NCBI GenBank assembly: GCA_003550305.1
Contig: QKYT01000422.1
Span: 32,272-84,892, forward strand
Source: Glomus cerebriforme
Taxonomy: Eukaryota > Glomeromycota > Glomeromycetes > Glomerales > Glomeraceae
Reading direction: 5' to 3'
Length of the DNA stretch: 52,621 bases
Shown here: positions 47,403-52,621 of the stretch, piece after piece
Position numbering within the stretch: the first letter of the stretch is position 1
Layout of the letters: each line of letters begins with the position of its first letter
The notes under the pieces: generated by a model
Seen by the model: the letters and a program-made list of their open reading frames with translations, nothing else
Told to the model about the DNA's origin: nothing
Databases searched by the model: none
Program-made: the position numbers and the translations under genes

Positions 47403-48507
47403 CTTTAAAATGTAAATGTTAATAAGAGTGAAAGATTAATTATATCTAAAAAAAAAATCCGATTATATAGTTTACCATTCCATTTATCGCCGGTTTAATC
47501 CAAATGATCGACATAGTTTATAAGCTGCAGATCTGACCTTATATGACCTAAGCTGACCAAATAAGGCAATTTTAAAAGGTAAAAAATTTCAATGGGTTAT
47601 ACAAGCTTCAGATTCATAGTGCCGGCCCGAATTACAAAATTTTCTTACCACTTATAACCGATAATAAAATTTTTAGTTACACGGAAATTCTGGTCCTCAA
47701 TCGTTTAATTTTGGCAGGTATTGAAATCAATCTCTACCAAAATTAAAGTGTGTTTGGACAAATTCAACCAATCAAAATTAGCTAGGTTATTATTGCGCAT
47801 GATTAAATCATGGATTTAAATCATGCATTATCATCACGTTTTTAAGAATAAACAATATAAGTTTATTTTTTAAATGTTTCATCTCTCTCCTTTTTTAATA
47901 TTCTGAATATTACAAGTCATTTCATAATTTAGCTTTGCTTTTTGTTTATCTATTTTGTACTATTTAATATTAAAGAATTTTGTGTAGCTTAGCAGGCACA
48001 TACAGAAATATTTGTTTGTTAATGCTAATTATATGAATACTAACCACATCCTAATACTAATGATACTAATACTACTAACTGCATTCTTTTACTCTTTTTT
48101 ACTTGTACTCCTAATACTAATGATACTAATCATATTTCTTTTACTCTTTTTTACTTGTACTCCTAATACTAGCAATACTAATACCTAATAACTGTTTCCT
48201 TTACTTATTTTACATCCTTATCTTTTACTTATTATGTTTTTTATGTATTTTATATTTATATATAATAAAATTACCTCTAAATTTATTATCTAATACCAAA
48301 TATTAATTACAAAGGTTACAGAATATTATGCATCATAAAATTGTGAAATAATATGAAAATTACATTTGTGTAGAATTATCATTATAAAATTACAGAATAT
48401 TACATATCTTAAACATAAATTTGTGATGGATCCGAAAACTTGAGAAATATTATGGTGTGTAAATTTATGCAAATTTTCACACTAAAAATTTCCTGTTATA
48501 GAAGTAT
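47403..48507. other. Intergenic region with a 52-60 bp tandem repeat
   Basis: AT-rich. Apart from the tandem repeat at 48049-48200 there is no recognised feature. Confidence 0.5.
48049..48200. repeat. Imperfect tandem repeat of 52-60 bp
   Basis: The block cctaatactaatgatactaa followed by ttttactcttttttacttgtact occurs twice in full, then a partial third copy begins (cctaatactagcaatactaa). Inside, the ACTAAT word is itself repeated. Confidence 0.8.
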
Positions 48508-51170
48508 TCAACATTTCTTGAAGACATGTAGAATAGTAATACATTTATGAAGAAAGTTGTATTGATGAAGAAAAGCATATTGATGAAGATGAAATAAAAT
48601 GACGCATTTCAAAGGATGGTATTTGTGACATAAAAATATTATAATTTTCTTGTGTTGTAAAAAATCACATTTTTTACAACCTACTTTAACGAGCTGTTCA
48701 TAAGTGATATCTTTATTGAAAAGTTGCTGCAACCTATCACACACAAGTCTATATCTCTACTTCATTTTTGGTTTATTTTTAGATTTTCACAAACAAATTT
48801 AATTATTCAACTTTTGACATTATTTATATCATATTGTGAATCTTTGTTTTAAGCTTTCACCTATTTCCATTAAATGTAATGATAAGTGACATAAGTTATA
48901 TTTTTTGGTTACAATTAAAAACTTTAAGCATTGGGTCTCTTGATTCTTTCATTGTTGAATTTTTTTTATAGCAGAACCTAAATCCATAAATTTAATAGAT
49001 TTGGCAGACAATTCAATCAAAGTATTCATTATCTTAGAATTTGATTCATTTGAGATAGTGAGTGCATCATGTGATCTATGTGATTTATCAAAAGATTCTT
49101 TCATTAAAATTTTGCATAATTTTTCTTCTTTTTTGAGTAATAATAATTGTAATGAAGTCAATGAAGGATTATTTTATTCTACAATATTATAATTATTATC
49201 ATTACTAATTATATCAACATCCTCATTATCAGAAAAAATATTAACCTTAGTTTTTCTTCACCTTTTCTTTTCTTTCAGCCTTTCATTTAAGTGGTATATT
49301 GGCTGATTGCGATTGTAGAGGTTCCTGAAAAAATGATTCCTGAAATGATTATTTCTGGATTGATGTTATTATAGATGTTTGTGTTTGTGGTAGTAGTTAC
49401 TACCAGATGTTTCAGGATTGATGTCATTAACTCATTATAGTGGTATTATTACCAGATATTTCTGGGTTGATGTTATTGTAGCTATTTATATTTGTAGTGG
49501 TGGGATTTCCACCAGATTAGTCTGCAATGGACCAGATTTAGGTCTAAAACCCAGTCTGGACCTGGTTTTGATCTGGGTTCAGGGGACAAATATTAATTTT
49601 AAATCCACCCAGGCTAGGTCTGGTCCAGAATTTTAATTTTATAAATTTACTGGGCTGGGTTTGGGTTCAAAATTTAAACCCAGATTTTCATAGTTTTTTA
49701 ATTCTGGCAGAAATTTCCAACTAATTCTAGCTAAAATTAGACTAGACAGAAATTATAGTACATTGGTTAATAAAATGAATAAATAAGTTTTTTATTTTAT
49801 TTAAATATTTAAATTATAGAATTTAAATTTTATAGAAATTTTGAGTAAATTGATTTTTTCATAATTAATAAAGATTTATGTTATTCATTAAAAGAGAATA
49901 ATAAAATTTTGAGTCAGGATTATTAAATGCTACATATGCCTTATATTACAAATTATAATAAGTGATTTCCTGACTTTGAAAATGATAATCTCAATTTATT
50001 TTTTAGTAAAAAATTAAACTAATGTTAACTGTTAATTTATTTACATAAAAATATAATAAAATTAATTACAAAAATTTATATATAAATTCTGACTCATAAT
50101 ATCATAAAATAGAATTTTTTATTAAATTTAAATTCTGGGCATAATTAACAAAACGCATTAAAAATACTGGACTGGGTCTGGTCTATAGATGCTACTTAAA
50201 TCCCAAAATCAATTTGGGCATATAGTAAAGTCCCATATTATTTTTGGCATCTTAAATTATTTTGGCACTTTACTTAGTAAATTATATTTAAACCAAATGA
50301 ATTTGTACATTCCAACTATATTTATGACATCCTAAAATAATTTGGATGGCATCTATAGTCCAATCCAGGCTGGGTTTATAATATTTTAATGTGGACTGGG
50401 CTGGGCTGGCATTTTTTGTATAATTTTAAATCTGGGTTGGTCTGGGCTGAAAATCACATATATATATAAATTCTGGGCCAGACACGAGCTTCAAAATTTG
50501 GCCAAATGCAGGCCTCTACACCAGATGTTTCTGGATTAATTTCATTGTAGCCATTTGTAAAGTTCACAGTGGTGTAGTGGTGTTATCATAGAAAGAATTT
50601 GTGTTATTGTTGCTATTTCTATCTCCAGAGTTTTTGATGATGATGTAGCTATTACCTTTTCCATTTCTAAAGTTCTTGATAGTGGTGTTGCCATCACAAA
50701 ATTTTATATTACTGTTGCTATTTCTGTCTTTGAAATTATATTCTTATTAAAGGCATTAATTTTTGTAATCCATATGTTAATCTCATCATGATATTTAACC
50801 ATAGTATTCTAGCTAAAGTATGCTAGTAATGTTATGATAACAAGTAATATTATTAGCAGAAACATCATGTTTAATAAAATTTTAATTTTCAAATTTATCT
50901 TTACATCATTTATTCAGACTTAGCCAAATATTATATGGTGAACTAGAGGTAGTTATTAGATTGTTTATAGCCAAAATCACAATTTACTAATCATGCCAGT
51001 TCTGAATTGTATTTTGAAAATATCAAACTGGGTAATAATGTATTTAATAATGGCAGTTCATCTATTAGTTTTCAATTTCATCACTAATGACAGTATCTAT
51101 AGTATCTATCATAATATCACCATTATAACTAACTGAAGGAACAGCTTTCCATAATTCATATAGTTCATCC
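48508..51170 (-). pseudogene. Decayed gene with Asn/Thr/Ser-rich tandem repeats
   Basis: On the minus strand there is a clean segment near 51165-51060 (ILDELYELWKAVPSVSYNGD). Asn/Ser/Thr-rich coding follows at about 50800-50530 and 49517-49310 with a repeated motif like YNNINPEISGNNTTTN. Further segments lie at 49161-48949 (LTSLQLLLLKKEEKLCKIL and a helical part) and about 48744-48650 (MCDRLQQLFNKDITYEQLV). Several stops and frameshifts interrupt it. The hAT-like element at 49518-50518 is inserted inside the repeats; the frame is continuous across the insertion site (NPETSG joined to GNPTTTN). No family is recognised. It may be one gene or two neighbours. Confidence 0.45.
49518..50518. mobile_element. 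1,001-bp non-autonomous hAT-like element
   Basis: An exact 8-base duplication, CACCAGAT, flanks it at 49510-49517 and 50519-50526. The ends start TAGtctGCAATGG and, read inward from the other side, TAGAGGCCTGCATTTGG, an imperfect inverted repeat with the TAG start typical of hAT elements. The interior is AT-rich with flanking blocks dense in CTGGGCTGGG and GGTCTGG words. It has no transposase. Confidence 0.85.
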
Positions 51171-51197
51171 AGAATCCCAAAATATATATAAAAAGGT

Positions 51198-51333
51198 AGG
51201 GTCAGAGTTTGCGTATAATGAACTAAAAATATCATGTAAGTCTTTTCCTTTTTTGGACAAATTCTGATAATATCAGCCAGAAATTTATTACTTATTTTTA
51301 GTAACTGACTGACATTACCGTAATTCCGACCCT
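51198..51333. mobile_element. 136-bp MITE, best copy of the dispersed repeat (copy C)
   Basis: The ends are inverted: agggtcagagtttgcg at the left, and at the right the reverse complement of agggtcggaattacgg. The interior (read on the minus strand) has aatgtcagtcagttac, atttctggctgatattatc and aaaaaaggaaaagacttac, matching copies A and B. No certain target duplication was seen. It has no coding capacity. Confidence 0.75.
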
Positions 51334-51599
51334 GAAAAAATGCATACAGTTAATAGTAAATTTTTTTTTGGTTGGACCTGACCTCTGTATGATCCTATAT
51401 AAAAAATAAACAAAAAAAAAGACAATTATAAACCATTATTAATTTAAATAATTTCTCAAAAATTCTTATATTTTACCTCTAATGATACGCATTTTTTTTT
51501 GCATGTTTCATACAAATTAAGATAACAGTATTCTTTTATCTAAATTAATTATGTACATTAATTTTGTTAACAGTTTTTGGAAAATTTATCAAAATAAAA

Positions 51600-52236
51600 A
51601 TACTATCATCCATTTTTATACTTTAACCTCTTCAAGTTCCTTTTGAAACTAATCTCTTTCTCCTTGAATCTGATTTCATTTATCTTAAATAAAATTTAAG
51701 AGTCTTAATAGTTTATTAAAGTCATTTATGATCACATCTACTTTACCTAACATTATTTCTTGCTCCTGACATAATAATTCATTTATGTATCTGCTTTTCA
51801 AGTTTCTTTTGAAAATTCTAAATTTAAATAAAATAAAATTTTATTTAATAAATTAAATTTAACGGTTAACATCAAACAAATTTATTACAGTTATTTTTAA
51901 AATCCCTCACCCTGATATCTAGAAATGATTCTTGATCAGATAAATCAAAATACAAACGCCCTTCATTTTTAAATATAACAACATTACTCTATTATATTCA
52001 AACTGACATATATTTACTTTTTTATTGGTTTTATTCCAAACAATTAACAAGGCTGTAGTAACTAGATTTTTGTCATTTTCTGAAAGTTCAATCTTCTTTT
52101 CACAGATTTTTGAATTTGCAAAAGCAGAAGATGTTGAGAGTATTTGTATGCAGTAAACTTCACATGCTTTAATCAAAAATGATATATTTGTATTTATGTA
52201 ATAATAGGATTGCTTATTGAAATTTTTTGTACACAA
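51600..52236 (-). pseudogene. Decayed relative of the orphan gene at 3.2-4.8 kb
   Basis: The frame at about 52120-52020 reads KKIELSENDKNLVTTALLIV, clearly like TLELTENDCSQIASALSYI in exon 2 of the gene at 3234-4835. Similarity then continues in another frame (VVIFKNEGRLYFDLSDQ, against VLVFGKHTEKIIVNLKN), so there is a frameshift near 51990-52000. A donor-like GTGAGG follows at about 51911. Downstream, 51830-51605 can be read as a helical segment (RYINELLCQEQEIMLGKVD and on) broken by three stops. No upstream start was found; the long Met-initiated frame from 52236 probably runs through intron. Confidence 0.6.
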
Positions 52237-52621
52237 TCAAATTTGACAACTAAATATATTTATTATCAATTTGATGTAAATTATCAAACAATCTGTTAAA
52301 TGAACAAAACACACAAAACTATATTAAAAATATTATTTGAGATATTATAAAAGAGTAAAAGACATAATTGAAAATGAAAGAATTAAACCTCAATTTTTAA
52401 AAAAAAAAATAATTTAATGTAAATTAATTTAATACTATATACAGATCATACTATATATTTGATGGTATCAGGTGATTTTAATTATAATAGTGTTATTGCT
52501 TGTGATTGGCTTTTATGCTAATTAGTGCGTTCTCAAAAAGGAAGGAGATAGGTATTAATTTGGTTAGCATCATGCAGCAAATCAAGGTCCATTCTTTATA
52601 TATGATATTGATATTGATATC
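52237..52621. other. AT-rich window end
   Basis: No feature recognised. Confidence 0.5.

Noticed and set aside
1..52621. CRISPR array, tRNA, rRNA or bacterial-type operon
   Set aside because: No regular direct repeats with unique spacers, no cloverleaf I could draw, and the gene structure is eukaryotic with spliceosomal introns.

Overview
The window looks like nuclear DNA of an arbuscular mycorrhizal fungus (Glomeromycotina, most like Rhizophagus). It is extremely AT-rich, and its genes are split by short introns of about 60-100 bases, usually GT(A/T)NGT...AG. It carries an expanded family of CxxC/CxxC protein kinases, one of them with Sel1 repeats, and many DNA-transposon remnants. This assignment is inference from style and gene families; no marker gene is present.

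Layout. 1-2.7 kb holds no confident gene. 3.2-4.8 kb (minus) is a four-exon orphan gene with a KGKEKC repeat and an Asp/Asn tract; a decayed relative lies at 51.6-52.2 kb. 5.1-10.9 kb (plus) is a transposon block: an HMG-box-like gene with intact frame, then an eleven-exon KDZ transposase, also open throughout, followed by a 61-bp tandem repeat that runs into a 948-base assembly gap. 12.6-26.7 kb has three related kinase genes: one intact (12.6 kb, plus), one inverted and probably a pseudokinase (22.1 kb, minus), and one frameshifted near-duplicate of the first (25.2 kb, plus). Between them are decayed transposon genes (15.7-19.2 kb), one of them hit by a 367-bp MITE. 27.9-30.0 kb is a divergent Hsp70 lacking key ATPase residues and the EEVD tail. 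31.4-34.6 kb (minus) is a kinase with four tandem zinc-ribbon plus N-lobe modules ahead of one C-lobe. 37.0-40.2 kb (minus) is a kinase with about 15 Sel1 repeats. 42.7-44.0 kb (minus) encodes ubiquitin fused to a domain resembling ADP-ribosyltransferases. 46.1-47.4 kb (minus) is a membrane protein with an 11-residue-period coiled coil. 47.4-52.6 kb is decayed coding sequence carrying a 1-kb hAT-like insertion and a MITE.

Common thread. In all five kinase loci a phase-0 intron lies at the same place, just after the N-lobe segment ending in a LNE-like motif. The 5' exon carries sensor, zinc ribbon and N-lobe; the next exon carries the C-lobe. Symmetric phase-0 exons can be duplicated or swapped without breaking frame, which explains the four-module gene and the Sel1 fusion. 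The kinases, Hsp70-like and ubiquitin-fusion genes suggest an expanded signalling and protein-quality repertoire, but no operon-like organisation is implied in a eukaryote.

All exon joins were inferred by eye from splice signals, reading frame and similarity among copies in this window; no transcript data were available.
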